Source: Aureimonas ureilytica (GTDB taxonomy: Bacteria > Pseudomonadota > Alphaproteobacteria > Rhizobiales > Rhizobiaceae). Taken from it: a stretch of DNA of 53,382 bases. The notes under the pieces were generated by a model, which saw only the letters and a program-made list of their open reading frames with translations, was not told the origin of the DNA and searched no databases. The position numbers were made by a program, and so were the translations under genes. The stretch covers positions 1 through 53,382 of the forward strand of contig NZ_LDQA01000027.1 in assembly GCF_001475935.1 (NCBI RefSeq), written 5' to 3'. Numbering within the stretch: the first letter of the stretch is position 1; each line of letters opens with the position of its first letter. Below are positions 27,175 through 36,276 of this stretch, piece after piece.

Positions 27175-28169
27175 GCGCGTCGTCCGATCAGGAGGCCGAC
27201 AAGGCCGTTGCGGGCGAAAAGGACGATGGCGATCAGGAACAGGCCGAACCAGAAGTGCCAGTAGACCGTGAGCCCGCCCATCCACTCCTCGATCAGAAGG
27301 AAAACGAGGGCACCGACGAGCGGGCCCGAGATCGTGGCGACCCCGCCGACGATGACGATGAAGATCAACTCGCCGGACGCGGTCCAGCTCATCGCGGCCG
27401 GTGTGACGAAGCTCGTGAAGTTCGCGTCGAGGAAGCCGGCGAGCCCGCAGAGCATTCCGGCCGCGACATAGGCCGCCAGCCGGTAGCGCACGGGATCGAA
27501 GCCCACCGCCTGCACGCGGCGCTCGTTGCCCTTCGCGGCCTTCAGCAGAAGACCGAAGTCGGAGCGGCGCAGTCGCGAAAAACCGAGCATCGCGGCGGCA
27601 AGGATCACGAGAACGGCATAGTAGAGCTGCGTCTTGTCGCCGAGGTCGAGCGGACCGAAGAGGCTGGAATAGTTGATGGTCAGCCCGTCGTCGCCGCCAT
27701 ACTGGCGCAGGCCGAAGACGGTGAAATAGACCATCTGCGCGAAGGCCAGCGTGATCATGATGAAATGCACGCCCCGCGTGCGCAGCGCGATGAGGCCGGT
27801 AACGAGCGCGAAGAGCGCGCAGGCGCACAGCGCGACGGCGAGCTGGACGAAGCCGTTGTCGATGTCGGCGTCCGCCAACATGCCGACGGCATAGCCGCCG
27901 ATTCCGAGAAACACGGCGTGACCGAGGCTGACGAGGCCGCCCAGCCCGATCAGGGCGTTGAGGCTGAGCGCCGCGATGGCGAGGATCATGGCGCGCAGCG
28001 CGACGTCGGTCCAGAAGTCGTGCCCGAGCATCGAGAGGACGAAGGGCGCGGCGGCGAGCGCCGCGATCAGGACGAGGGCGAGGGCAAAGTCGGGATCGAC
28101 GCTCGAACCTCGAACCGCCAAGGGGCGGGCGACCGGCCCCGACGGGCTCCCTGTGGAAAGATCGGTCAT
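27171..28169 (-). CDS. livM: LivM-type ABC transporter permease
   Basis: This 332-residue permease has an N-terminal tail of about 25 residues, then LivM membrane segments. The conserved LNALIGLGGLVSLGHAVFLG and GVHFIMITLAFAQMVYF stretches and the cytoplasmic region AAKGNERRVQAVGFDPVRYR are present. The stop overlaps the livG start, and the start lies 4 bp after the livH stop. It forms the channel with LivH. Confidence 0.93.
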   Translation of the reverse strand: MTDLSTGSPSGPVARPLAVRGSSVDPDFALALVLIAALAAAPFVLSMLGHDFWTDVALRAMILAIAALSLNALIGLGGLVSLGHAVFLGIGGYAVGMLADADIDNGFVQLAVALCACALFALVTGLIALRTRGVHFIMITLAFAQMVYFTVFGLRQYGGDDGLTINYSSLFGPLDLGDKTQLYYAVLVILAAAMLGFSRLRRSDFGLLLKAAKGNERRVQAVGFDPVRYRLAAYVAAGMLCGLAGFLDANFTSFVTPAAMSWTASGELIFIVIVGGVATISGPLVGALVFLLIEEWMGGLTVYWHFWFGLFLIAIVLFARNGLVGLLIGRRA

Positions 28170-28173
28170 CGGA

Positions 28174-29094
28174 TCACCTGTTGGCGGGCGGGAACAAGCC
28201 CGACGGGCGGAAGATCAGGACGAGCGTCATCGAAAGATAGATGAGGATCGAGGCGAGCGAGGGTCCCGCCGAGGAGGCCACGGACGGCGAGAAGACCGCG
28301 CCGAGGATCGAGGGCAGGTAGGCTCTGCCGAGCGTGTCGATCAGCCCGACGCCGATGGCCGCCACGAAGGCTCCGAAGATCGAACCGATGCCGCCGATGA
28401 TGATGACCACCAGCGCCAGGATGACGATCTGGTTGCCCATGCCGATGGAGGCGCCGGTGATCGGCGCGACCATGATGCCGGCGATCCCGGCCAGCACCGC
28501 ACCGATGGCGAAGACCAGCGCGAAGACCATCCGCGTCTCGATGCCGAGCGCGCGCGCCATTTCCTCGTTGGAGGCCGAGGCGCGCACCATCATGCCGACG
28601 CGGGTGCGCGCGATGACCTGCCAGAGCGCCAGCGCCACGAGCGCGGCCACCACGACGATGAAGAGCCGGTAGGTCGGCAGCGTGATGCCGCCGAGCGCGA
28701 TCTGGCCGCCGAGCCAGGCCGGCAGCGGCACCGACAGGCTCTGCGGACCCCACAGATACTTCACCGCCGTGTCGGCGCACAGGACCATGCCGAAGGTGAC
28801 GAGCACGTGGTCGAGATGGTCGCGCTTGTAGAAGTGGCGCACGAGCAGCCATTCGGCGGCAAGGCCCATGACGAGCGTGACGGGCAACGCCACGAGGAAG
28901 CCGAGCAGGAACGAGTCCAGCGCGACGGCGACGGTGGCGCAGATATAGGCGCCGACCATGTAGAAGACGCCGTGCGCCAGATTGATGAAGTCCATGATCC
29001 CGAAGACGAGCGACAGACCCGCCGCCAGAAGGAACAGGATCAGCCCGAGCTGGACCCCGTTCAGAAGCTGATTGACGAAGAGGACCGCATCCAT
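28174..29094 (-). CDS. livH: LivH-type ABC transporter permease
   Basis: This 306-residue permease has the LivH N-terminus (QLLNGVQLGLILFLLAAGLS, then LVFGIMDFINLAHGVFYMVG) and about eight membrane segments, with GIGSIFGAFVAAIGVGLIDT near the C-terminus. It follows the binding-protein gene at 29127 by 32 bp and is tightly linked to livM. Together with LivM, LivG and LivF it forms a complete importer, probably serving both binding proteins in this region. Confidence 0.93.
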   Translation of the reverse strand: MDAVLFVNQLLNGVQLGLILFLLAAGLSLVFGIMDFINLAHGVFYMVGAYICATVAVALDSFLLGFLVALPVTLVMGLAAEWLLVRHFYKRDHLDHVLVTFGMVLCADTAVKYLWGPQSLSVPLPAWLGGQIALGGITLPTYRLFIVVVAALVALALWQVIARTRVGMMVRASASNEEMARALGIETRMVFALVFAIGAVLAGIAGIMVAPITGASIGMGNQIVILALVVIIIGGIGSIFGAFVAAIGVGLIDTLGRAYLPSILGAVFSPSVASSAGPSLASILIYLSMTLVLIFRPSGLFPPANR

Positions 29095-29126
29095 CGCCTA
29101 TCGCCTTTCCGTGCGCGCGCAGCCCA

Positions 29127-30317
29127 TCACTTCTCGTTCCGGCAGGCGTCGACATAGGGATCGACAAGCTGCTTCAGCTCGACCCCGTCGGATTTGAGGG
29201 TCCAGGCACCGCTCGCATCCGCAGCGATCGTCAGGCCGCGATAGTTGTCGATGGGGAAATGGTTGCGCGCGAGTTCGTAGCGGCCGCGCACGGAATCGTA
29301 GTCGGCCGCGATCAGGGCCTTGCGAACGGCATCGCGGTTCTTGATGTCGCCGCCCGACTGTTCCACCGCGGCCTTGAGATAGGGGATGAGATCGTAGGCC
29401 GCGGCGGCGTAGTTGGAGGGAAGCCGGCCGTAGCGCTTCTGGAAGTCCTCGACGAAGCGTCGATTGGCGGGCGTGTCGATGTCGGGCGACCAGTAGTCCG
29501 CCGTGGACGAGCCCAGGACGACATCGACGCCGGCCTTCTGGAGCTGGGGCAGGACGATCTGGTTCAGAGTGTAGACGCTGTAGAGCTTGACCTTGTCCTT
29601 CAGCCCCGCCTGTTCGAACTGGCGGGCGAAGGTGGCCGCACGGCCGGGATAGAAGGCGAAAAGCGCGTCGGCGCCAGACGCCGCCACCTTGGCCAGCTCC
29701 GCCGAGAAGTCGAGTTGGGGGTCGTCGCCCCATTTGGTGAAGTCGCGGCCGACCACCTCGCCGCCGAACGTTCTCTCGACGCCCTTGACCATGTCGATGC
29801 CCGCCGCGTAGTTCGGCGCAAGCACATAGAGCTTCTTGCGCTTCTGCTCGTTCATGACCTTCCCGAGCGCCATGGGAACCATGTCGTTCTGGCCGCGAAG
29901 CGAAAAGAAGTCGGGGTTGCACAGCTTCCCCGCCATGTCCGAAGGGCCGGCATTGGTGCTGATGAGGAAGGCGTCGGAATCAATCACCGTCTTGCGCGCG
30001 GCCATCAGGACGTTCGACCAGATGAATCCGGCGACGACATCGACCTTCTCCTGGCGCACCAGCTTTTCCGCCTTCTGCCGGCCAAGGTCCGGCTGGAGAC
30101 CGTCGTCCTCGTAGATGACCTCGATCGGGTGGCCGGCGATCGTGCCACCGGCGTGGTCGACCGCGAGCTTCACGGCGTCGACCATGTCGTTGCCGATGGC
30201 GGCTGCTGGCGTCGTCAGCGTCGTGATGAAGCCGATGCGGATCGGTTCCTCGGCGAAAGCCGCCGACGTCATCCATGTCGCGAGTACCGCGCCGAGAGCG
30301 GCCATCTTCGGGTTCAT
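29127..30317 (-). CDS. Liv-type ABC binding protein 1
   Basis: This 396-residue periplasmic binding protein of the Peripla_BP_6 family has a signal peptide ending near SAAFA. It shares IRIGFITTLTTPAAAIGNDM, PSDMAGKLCNPDFFSLRGQ, DFTKWGDDPQLDFSAEL, VKLYSVYTLNQI and NYAAAAYDLIPYLKAAVE with binding protein 2, so the two are paralogues. It heads the livHMGF operon and is the cognate protein of that transporter. An aromatic acid ligand is inferred from the gene neighbourhood. Confidence 0.92.
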   Translation of the reverse strand: MNPKMAALGAVLATWMTSAAFAEEPIRIGFITTLTTPAAAIGNDMVDAVKLAVDHAGGTIAGHPIEVIYEDDGLQPDLGRQKAEKLVRQEKVDVVAGFIWSNVLMAARKTVIDSDAFLISTNAGPSDMAGKLCNPDFFSLRGQNDMVPMALGKVMNEQKRKKLYVLAPNYAAGIDMVKGVERTFGGEVVGRDFTKWGDDPQLDFSAELAKVAASGADALFAFYPGRAATFARQFEQAGLKDKVKLYSVYTLNQIVLPQLQKAGVDVVLGSSTADYWSPDIDTPANRRFVEDFQKRYGRLPSNYAAAAYDLIPYLKAAVEQSGGDIKNRDAVRKALIAADYDSVRGRYELARNHFPIDNYRGLTIAADASGAWTLKSDGVELKQLVDPYVDACRNEK

Positions 30318-30749
30318 GCTGTTCCTCCCAAGGCGTGGCGTCGCGGCGGTCGGGCCGCGCGACTGGATATCGAGCGCCGCAGGAAGCGGACACAGAACTG
30401 GCGGGGCGTGAGGGTGATCGGTCTGGGGATCAGGCGGCCGCGAGGGACGCGACGAACGCTTGCACTGCCGAGCGTCGAGGCCGGGCTCGACGACACACCT
30501 GTCTCGTCACGGCCAACGGCTTCGAATGCACTGAATAGGCGCAACGCCTATCGTCCAGGGCTGCGATCCGCCGCATACGCGCCTCCCAACGCTTTTGCCG
30601 AACCGAAGCTTACCGAGTATTCCGCTCGAAGCAATAGGTTTTATGATGTGAAATTTCAGGCGCCGAGCCCGGTGTCCGGGAACGGGGTGGGCGGGATCGC
30701 GCGTCCGGACGGCCCGTGCGGCCGGACGCGCCTTGCAGGGTTTCGGGTA
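30318..30749. other. Gene-free region before the binding protein
   Basis: This 432-bp stretch holds the promoter region of the binding-protein/livHMGF operon on the minus strand and the tail beyond the porin stop. I see no convincing gene. A short stretch near 30467-30505 (TCGAGGCCGGGC, then TGTCTCGTC at similar spacing) resembles the R2 repeat and might be a badly decayed fragment. Confidence 0.5.
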
Positions 30750-31670
30750 TCAAAAGACGGTCAGCAGTCGGATCTGGGCGACGAGGTCCTGCTTGAAGCC
30801 GCCTTCGGCGTGGATATCCGTTCCGATCATGCCTTGGATCTGCACGGTCGGAGTAACGAACGTATTGGCGAAGAGCCGGAGCTGGTCGGAGCGCGTCTGC
30901 AGCCCGGTTGCCCGATCGTTGACGAACGATTCCCCGCCGAACGTGCCGGAATAGCCGAAGGAGACGGAGGTCGCCTGACTGACCTGATAGCGCAGGTAGG
31001 CCTGGAGTTGGAACGAGGGATCCTGCGATACGGTCAGGTTGCCGGCCTCGTCGCTGTCGCGGCGGAAGGCGACGTCGGCGGCGCCGTCGAAGAAGAATCC
31101 ATGCCCGAGACCTTGGATCAGACCGACCTGCGGGGTCGCGGTCCAGGCGCCGGACCCGATGCTGATGCTTCCGAGGTCGTGGTGGCCGGTCGGCATGGTC
31201 ACGAAGGCGCTGAGACCGACGGTCGTGGCGAACTCACCGGTGCCGGTGTTGATGGGATAGATGGTGAATCCGGTCGTGACGTCGCCGAACCCTTCGGCCG
31301 TCGGCTGCTCGACGCCGCCGATACGGGCTTCGGGAAAACCGCCGAAGGGAAGGATGAGGTGGAGCGCGACAGGAACGCCGCCGACCTCGGTGAAGTGCAG
31401 TCCGCGCAGGATACCGACGGCCGTCTTCAACTCGGACGCGGGGACATCGCCCGGCCCGATCACATGCAGGCTGTCGGCACTCGTGTATTGGAAGTAGAGC
31501 GCGCCGAGCGACGTGCCGGCCGGTAGCACCGCATAATCGCCGGGCGCGATGTCGATGGCTCGTGCGGCGCTCGGCGACAAGGCGATCCCGGCCGCCGCGA
31601 GCATCCTGAAGATGGAACCCAGGCCCACACGCTTCCCATGCTCGGCCCTCGCCGTCGAAGTCTGCCTCAT
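30750..31670 (-). CDS. Outer-membrane channel of the phenol meta-pathway (MetA/SphX-like) family
   Basis: This 306-residue protein has a signal peptide (hydrophobic MLAAAGIALSPSAARA) followed by YAVLPAGTSLGALYFQYTSA and repeated aromatic/glycine beta-strand patterns that end in a terminal phenylalanine (RLLTVF), as in outer-membrane barrels. It fits the family annotated as putative MetA-pathway transporters, commonly found with aromatic-degradation genes. The start at 31670 has GGGAGAC at 8 bp. It is divergent from the salicylate operon, which supports a role as uptake channel for the aromatic substrate. Confidence 0.82.
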   Translation of the reverse strand: MRQTSTARAEHGKRVGLGSIFRMLAAAGIALSPSAARAIDIAPGDYAVLPAGTSLGALYFQYTSADSLHVIGPGDVPASELKTAVGILRGLHFTEVGGVPVALHLILPFGGFPEARIGGVEQPTAEGFGDVTTGFTIYPINTGTGEFATTVGLSAFVTMPTGHHDLGSISIGSGAWTATPQVGLIQGLGHGFFFDGAADVAFRRDSDEAGNLTVSQDPSFQLQAYLRYQVSQATSVSFGYSGTFGGESFVNDRATGLQTRSDQLRLFANTFVTPTVQIQGMIGTDIHAEGGFKQDLVAQIRLLTVF

Positions 31671-32078
31671 GATGCTGTCTCCCGTGTGAATGGAAATGGG
31701 CCGCGAACGCCCATGGCGCGGCACCCTTTGACGGGCGCGGCGTCGATGCGGCGGCATGCGGTGCTGATGCGTGGGGCGAGACGACGGATTCCCCCCAACG
31801 CCTCTCCCGGCCGAAATCCTACCTTCAATTCCCTCACAAGCAATAATTTTCACACAGTGATACTTGAGGTTATGGCGCGTTGAGCTTCAGCAAACCGGGC
31901 TATGTTGGGATGACGTCGGTGCTCCCGGTCTCCACAGGTGAATGCAGGTCATGATGCAAACCCTTCGTTCGCCTCCGACGCGCAGGCAACTCGGCTTCAT
32001 GTTTCACAGAGATAAATTTGTTGCACTGAGTAGAATAATAGGGGATGAAAGAGCAGGGAGATAATTTGGGAGGTTGGG
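31671..32078. promoter_or_regulatory. Divergent porin/salicylate-operon control region
   Basis: This 408-bp gap carries no supported gene. It has two AT-rich patches: around 31835-31860 (CAATAATTTTCACACAGTGA) and 31995-32045 (GATAAATTTGTTGCACTGAG, then TAGAATAATAGGGG), the second suitable for the promoter of the operon beginning at 32079. GGGAGGTTGGG immediately before that ATG includes its ribosome site. A site for the IclR protein is expected here. Confidence 0.5.
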
Positions 32079-34841
32079 ATGTCCGCTGTTCGTTCGGTCG
32101 ACATCATCGGAGCGGGCCCGGCTGGGCTCTACACGGCGATCCTGTTGCGCCGCCTCGTGCCTGCGGCGCGCGTGCGGGTCTTCGAGCAGAACCCCGAAGG
32201 CGCGACGTTCGGCTTCGGGGTCGTGTTTTCAGACCAGGCGCTCGATTTCCTGAAGGCGGACGATCCGGAGACCTTCGATCTCGTCGTGCCGCGCATGGAG
32301 CGTTGGCGGAACATGACGCTGGCGCATCCCGACGGAGAGGTGACCCTCGACGGAATCGGCTTCGCCGCCGTCGGACGGCTGGAACTGATCGAAATCCTAC
32401 GCGCCCGGGCTGAGGAATTGGGCGTCGAGCTGCGGTTCTCGCACGCCGTCGCCTCGCTGGACGAACTCGACGCGGAGCTGATCGTCGGAGCCGACGGGCT
32501 GAACTCCCTCGTCCGGCGCGCGCTGCCCGACGCCTTCGCGCCCGAGCTCGACCACTTCACCAATCATTTCGCCTGGTTCGGTGCTGACCGCGCCTTCGAC
32601 ACGCTGACCCAGACGTTCGTGCGGACCGAGAAGGGCGCGCTGAACGCCCATCACTACCGCTTCGCGCCGAACCGCAGCACCTTCATCGTCGAATGCGACG
32701 ACACCACCTTCGAGGCGTATGGCTTCGCCTCGCTGAGCGAAGGCGAGAGCGCCGAGCTTTGCGCGGAGATTTTTGCCGAGACGCTGGGCGGCGCGCGGCT
32801 CATCACCAACAAGTCCGTCTGGCGGCGCTTCCCCAAGCTCTGGTGCGGGGCCTGGGCTTCCGGGCGGCATGTCATCCTGGGTGATGCCGCGCACACCGCG
32901 CATTTTTCCATCGGCTCGGGCACCCGTCTCGCCATGGAGGATGCGATCGCGCTTGTCGGCGCGCTGGCCCGCCATGACGACCTCGACGCCGCGCTGGCGG
33001 ACTATCAGGCCGTTCGTATGCCGATCGCCCGCAAGATCGTCGATGCCGCCAACACATCCGCCACCTGGTACGAGCACTTCGCCCAGAAGCTGGCGTTGCC
33101 CCCGCTCGACTTCGCCTTCGACTACGTCACACGGTCGGGTCGCATCGACATCGAGCGGCTGCGCGCCCTGTCGCCGAAATTCATCGAGGCCTGGGAAAAC
33201 CGGCCCGCCGCCGCTCCGATCAGAGACCCGGTGCCGGTGCGCACCTCGGCCTGCGAGGAGATCGGCTACGACAAGACGCGCCATCCCAACTGCTCGGCCA
33301 TCCTGTGGGACAACCTCGCCCGAAACCCGGAGAAAACCGCGCTTGTCGGCCCCGGCGGGAGCTTCACCTATCGGGAGCTGATCGCCGAAGCCGCCCGTTG
33401 GGGCCGGGCCTTTCAGGGCGCCGGTCTGAGGCGCGGCGAGCGGATCCCGTTCTTCCTCGACGACACGCCGGTCTACCCGGCCGCCTTCTTCGGCGCGGTG
33501 CGCGCCGGCTTCGTGCCGGTGCTTTTGAACACCCAGACAAATCAGGACACGCTCAACTTCTTCCTGAAGGACACGGGCGCGCGGATCGCGCTCTGCGAAG
33601 CCTCGCTTGCCGCCCAGTTCGGTCCCGATGGGCTCGAGGGGACCGCCGTCGAACGGGTGGTGATCGTCAACGGTGCCCCGGCTCATGCCGGACATGAGAG
33701 CGCCGAGGGCTTCCTCGCCGGCATGGAGACGGTTCTCGACTGCGCCGACACCGGGCCGGACGACATGGCCTTCTGGATGTATTCCTCGGGCTCGACGGGC
33801 CGACCCAAAGGCATCGTCCACCTCCACCACGACATGGCCTATACCGACGCATCGTTCGGGCGGCATGTCCTGAAGTTGCAGCCAGACGACATCTGCTTCT
33901 CCGTGCCGAAGATCTATTTCGCCTACGGCTTCGGCAACGCCTTCACCTTCCCGTTCTCGATCGGCGCGACGACGCTCCTGATGCCGGGCCAGCCCCGCGC
34001 CGACGCAGTGCTCGATACGATCGAAGCCTTCCGTCCCACGGTCCTCTTCGGCCTGCCGACGCTTTACACCGCGCTGGCCCGCGCCCCCGGCGTCGAGAAC
34101 CGGGACCTCTCGTCCCTCCGGCAGTCGATGTCGGCGGCCGAAGTCCTTTCCGACGACATCTACGCCGCGTGGAAGCGGCTGGTCGGGCACGGGCCGACCG
34201 AGGGGCTCGGCTCGACGGAGATGTTGCACATCTATCTCTCCAACAGCCTGGACGACCATCGCATCGGCGCGGCGGGCGCACGCGTGCCGGGTTACGAGAT
34301 CAAGCTGGAAACGCCCGATGGCGGTCCCGTCGCCCCCGGCGAGGAGGGCGTGATGTTCGTGCGCGGCCATTCCTCGGCCCCCACGTACTGGAACCGCCCC
34401 GACAAGACGCGCGAGACCATGCGCGGCGAGTGGCTCTACACGGGCGACCGCTTCATCGAGCGGGACGGCACCTACTATTTCCAGGGCCGCGCCGACGAAC
34501 TCATCAAGGTCTCGGGCCAGTGGGTGTGGCCGCTCGAAGTGGAGCGCTGCCTCAACGAGCATCCCGACGTGCACGAATGCGCTGTCATGGGACAGGAACT
34601 GGAGGACCGCCGGCTCACGCTGCGCGCCTTCATCCGACTGCGCGACAGCCGATCGGAAAGCCCCGCGCAGACGGTCAAGCTGCAGAACCACGTCCGCACG
34701 GTGCTGATGCCCTACAAGTATCCGCGCATCGTCGAGTTCGTCTCCGAATTGCCGAAGACCGGCACGGGCAAGATCGACCGCCAGGCGCTCAAGAGCCGCC
34801 CGCTTCCCCGAAACGAATCCGGCATGGAGGGTGCAGCATGA
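32079..34841 (+). CDS. Fused salicylyl-CoA 5-hydroxylase-type monooxygenase and aryl-CoA ligase
   Basis: This 920-residue protein joins two enzymes. Residues 1 to about 375 form an FAD monooxygenase: GAGPAGLYTAILL (dinucleotide fold, residues 11-16), VGADGLNSLVRR (DG motif, about 137-140) and ILGDAAHTAHFSIGSGT (GD motif, about 268), a pattern close to salicylyl-CoA 5-hydroxylase. Residues from about 390 form an acyl-adenylating ligase of benzoate-CoA ligase type: YSSGSTGRPKGIVH (about 568), EGLGSTEMLH, WLYTGDRF and TGTGKIDRQ with the catalytic lysine. The sequence reads through without a stop at 33200-33260. One polypeptide could thus activate salicylate to its CoA ester and hydroxylate it to gentisyl-CoA. 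It is the first gene of a six-gene operon. Confidence 0.88.
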   Translation: MSAVRSVDIIGAGPAGLYTAILLRRLVPAARVRVFEQNPEGATFGFGVVFSDQALDFLKADDPETFDLVVPRMERWRNMTLAHPDGEVTLDGIGFAAVGRLELIEILRARAEELGVELRFSHAVASLDELDAELIVGADGLNSLVRRALPDAFAPELDHFTNHFAWFGADRAFDTLTQTFVRTEKGALNAHHYRFAPNRSTFIVECDDTTFEAYGFASLSEGESAELCAEIFAETLGGARLITNKSVWRRFPKLWCGAWASGRHVILGDAAHTAHFSIGSGTRLAMEDAIALVGALARHDDLDAALADYQAVRMPIARKIVDAANTSATWYEHFAQKLALPPLDFAFDYVTRSGRIDIERLRALSPKFIEAWENRPAAAPIRDPVPVRTSACEEIGYDKTRHPNCSAILWDNLARNPEKTALVGPGGSFTYRELIAEAARWGRAFQGAGLRRGERIPFFLDDTPVYPAAFFGAVRAGFVPVLLNTQTNQDTLNFFLKDTGARIALCEASLAAQFGPDGLEGTAVERVVIVNGAPAHAGHESAEGFLAGMETVLDCADTGPDDMAFWMYSSGSTGRPKGIVHLHHDMAYTDASFGRHVLKLQPDDICFSVPKIYFAYGFGNAFTFPFSIGATTLLMPGQPRADAVLDTIEAFRPTVLFGLPTLYTALARAPGVENRDLSSLRQSMSAAEVLSDDIYAAWKRLVGHGPTEGLGSTEMLHIYLSNSLDDHRIGAAGARVPGYEIKLETPDGGPVAPGEEGVMFVRGHSSAPTYWNRPDKTRETMRGEWLYTGDRFIERDGTYYFQGRADELIKVSGQWVWPLEVERCLNEHPDVHECAVMGQELEDRRLTLRAFIRLRDSRSESPAQTVKLQNHVRTVLMPYKYPRIVEFVSELPKTGTGKIDRQALKSRPLPRNESGMEGAA

Positions 34842-35560
34842 GGTTCGTCCTCGTTCACGGCGCCTGCCACGATGGCAGCCATTTCGAAGTCACGGCCGCC
34901 AGCCTGCGAGCCAAGGGGCACGAGGTTCACTGCCCGACGATCCAGGGCAACCGCGAGGGCGACGACCGCCGCACCACGCGGCTGGAGGACGCCATCGCCT
35001 CGCTCGTCGCCTACTTCGACGAGCACGCGATCGAGGACGCCGTGCTTGTCGGCCACAGCTGGGGCGGCATGGTCATTTCCGGCGCCTTCGACCGGCTCGG
35101 CGCGGCCCGTATCCGCCGCCTCGTCTATTACGGCGCCTTCGTGCCGATTGACGGAGAAAGCCTTCTCGACCTCTGCCCGCCGCACTACCGCGACCTCTTC
35201 CGCCAACTCGCGGAGCCGGCCAACGAGATCGTGTTTCCCTTCCCGATCTTCCGCGAGGCCTTCATCAACGACGGGTCGCTGGAACAGGCCGAGGCGCTGC
35301 ACGCGAGCCTCAATCCGCAGCCCTTCCTGACCATGGCCGACCCGATCCGCCTGTCGCGCGATCCGGCCGCCTTCGACTGCGGCAAGAGCTACCTCCATTG
35401 CACGGAGGAGACGGGCCTGCCGCAATCCTACCCGTTCCATCCCCGCCTCTCGGAGCGTCTCGGGCTTTTCCGCCTCGTCTCGATGCCGGGAAGCCACTCG
35501 ACCTTCCATACCGCGCCCGAGCTCCTGGCCCAGAAGCTCGTCGAAGCCGGCCGAGACTGA
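34838..35560 (+). CDS. Alpha/beta hydrolase, methyl-salicylate-esterase-like
   Basis: This 240-residue hydrolase has the AB_hydrolase fold: oxyanion loop FVLVHGACHDGSHF, nucleophile elbow VGHSWGG (Ser74) and a catalytic histidine in GSHSTFHT. The N-terminal pattern resembles plant SABP2/methylesterases and bacterial relatives. It starts within the stop of the fusion gene (ATGA), so it is translationally coupled. It could hydrolyse methyl salicylate, another aryl ester, or gentisyl-CoA; the sequence does not choose between these. A separate hot-dog thioesterase at 39437 is a competitor for the thioester role. Confidence 0.8.
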   Translation: MRFVLVHGACHDGSHFEVTAASLRAKGHEVHCPTIQGNREGDDRRTTRLEDAIASLVAYFDEHAIEDAVLVGHSWGGMVISGAFDRLGAARIRRLVYYGAFVPIDGESLLDLCPPHYRDLFRQLAEPANEIVFPFPIFREAFINDGSLEQAEALHASLNPQPFLTMADPIRLSRDPAAFDCGKSYLHCTEETGLPQSYPFHPRLSERLGLFRLVSMPGSHSTFHTAPELLAQKLVEAGRD

Positions 35561-35580
35561 TCCCGAAAGGTATGCCCGCC

Positions 35581-36276
35581 ATGACCTACGTCGTTCCCGC
35601 TCCGCCGCAGCCGAGCGTCGCCGTTGCCGGTTCGGAGGCCCGCTTCCCCGTGCGCCGCATCTTCTGCGTCGGGCGCAACTACGCCGCCCACGCGCGTGAG
35701 ATGGGGCGCGATCCCGACCGCGAGCCGCCCTTCTTCTTCACCAAACCCGCCGACGCGGTGGTCGGCGACGGCGAGACCGTGGCCTATCCGCCCGAGACCG
35801 CGAACTTCCACTACGAGGCCGAACTCGTGGTCGCGATCGGCGAGGGCGGCCGCGACATCGACGAAGCCCGCGCCTTGGATCATGTCTGGGGCTATGCGGT
35901 CGGCAACGACCTGACGCGGCGCGACCTGCAGCTTCAGGCGCGCGAGCAGGGCCGCCCCTGGGATTGGGGCAAGGCCTTCGACCGCTCGGCCGTCGTCGGC
36001 CCATTGCGGCCCGTTTCCGAGGTTGGCCACCCCGCGACGGGACGCATCCACCTTTCGGTCAACGGCGAGACCAAGCAGGACGCCGATCTCTCGGAGCTCA
36101 TCTGGTCCGTGCCGGAGATCATCGCCATCCTGTCGCGCTCCATGGAGCTGAAACCGGGCGATCTCGTCATGACCGGCACGCCCGCGGGCGTCGGCCCGCT
36201 GAAGCCCGGCGATCGCTGCGAGATCGAGATCGAAGGCCTCGGCGCGATCACGACGCGGATCGGAGAACCGTCATGA
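35581..36276 (+). CDS. Fumarylpyruvate hydrolase (FAH family)
   Basis: This 231-residue hydrolase of the fumarylacetoacetate hydrolase family cleaves fumarylpyruvate to fumarate and pyruvate, the last step of the gentisate route. Family motifs are FCVGRNYAAHAREMG, FFFTKPADAVV, the metal-binding HYEAELVVAIG and VGNDLTRRDLQ, and LKPGDLVMTGTPAGVG. The ATG at 35581 is used; another in-frame ATG at 35572 lies too close to the AAAGG site. It overlaps the next start by 4 bp (ATGA). Confidence 0.92.
   Translation: MTYVVPAPPQPSVAVAGSEARFPVRRIFCVGRNYAAHAREMGRDPDREPPFFFTKPADAVVGDGETVAYPPETANFHYEAELVVAIGEGGRDIDEARALDHVWGYAVGNDLTRRDLQLQAREQGRPWDWGKAFDRSAVVGPLRPVSEVGHPATGRIHLSVNGETKQDADLSELIWSVPEIIAILSRSMELKPGDLVMTGTPAGVGPLKPGDRCEIEIEGLGAITTRIGEPS

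Noticed and set aside
30467..30505. A possible fifth copy of the dispersed repeat
   Set aside because: Only a 12-base and a 9-base word are shared with R2 at similar spacing; too little to separate from chance without alignment statistics.
29259..31526. A 755-codon plus-strand frame over binding protein 1 and the porin
   Set aside because: It crosses an intergenic region and two genes on the other strand without any domain signal.
32397..34691. A 764-codon minus-strand frame opposite the hydroxylase-ligase fusion
   Set aside because: It has no family motif and low-complexity composition, while the plus strand has complete catalytic motifs of two enzymes.
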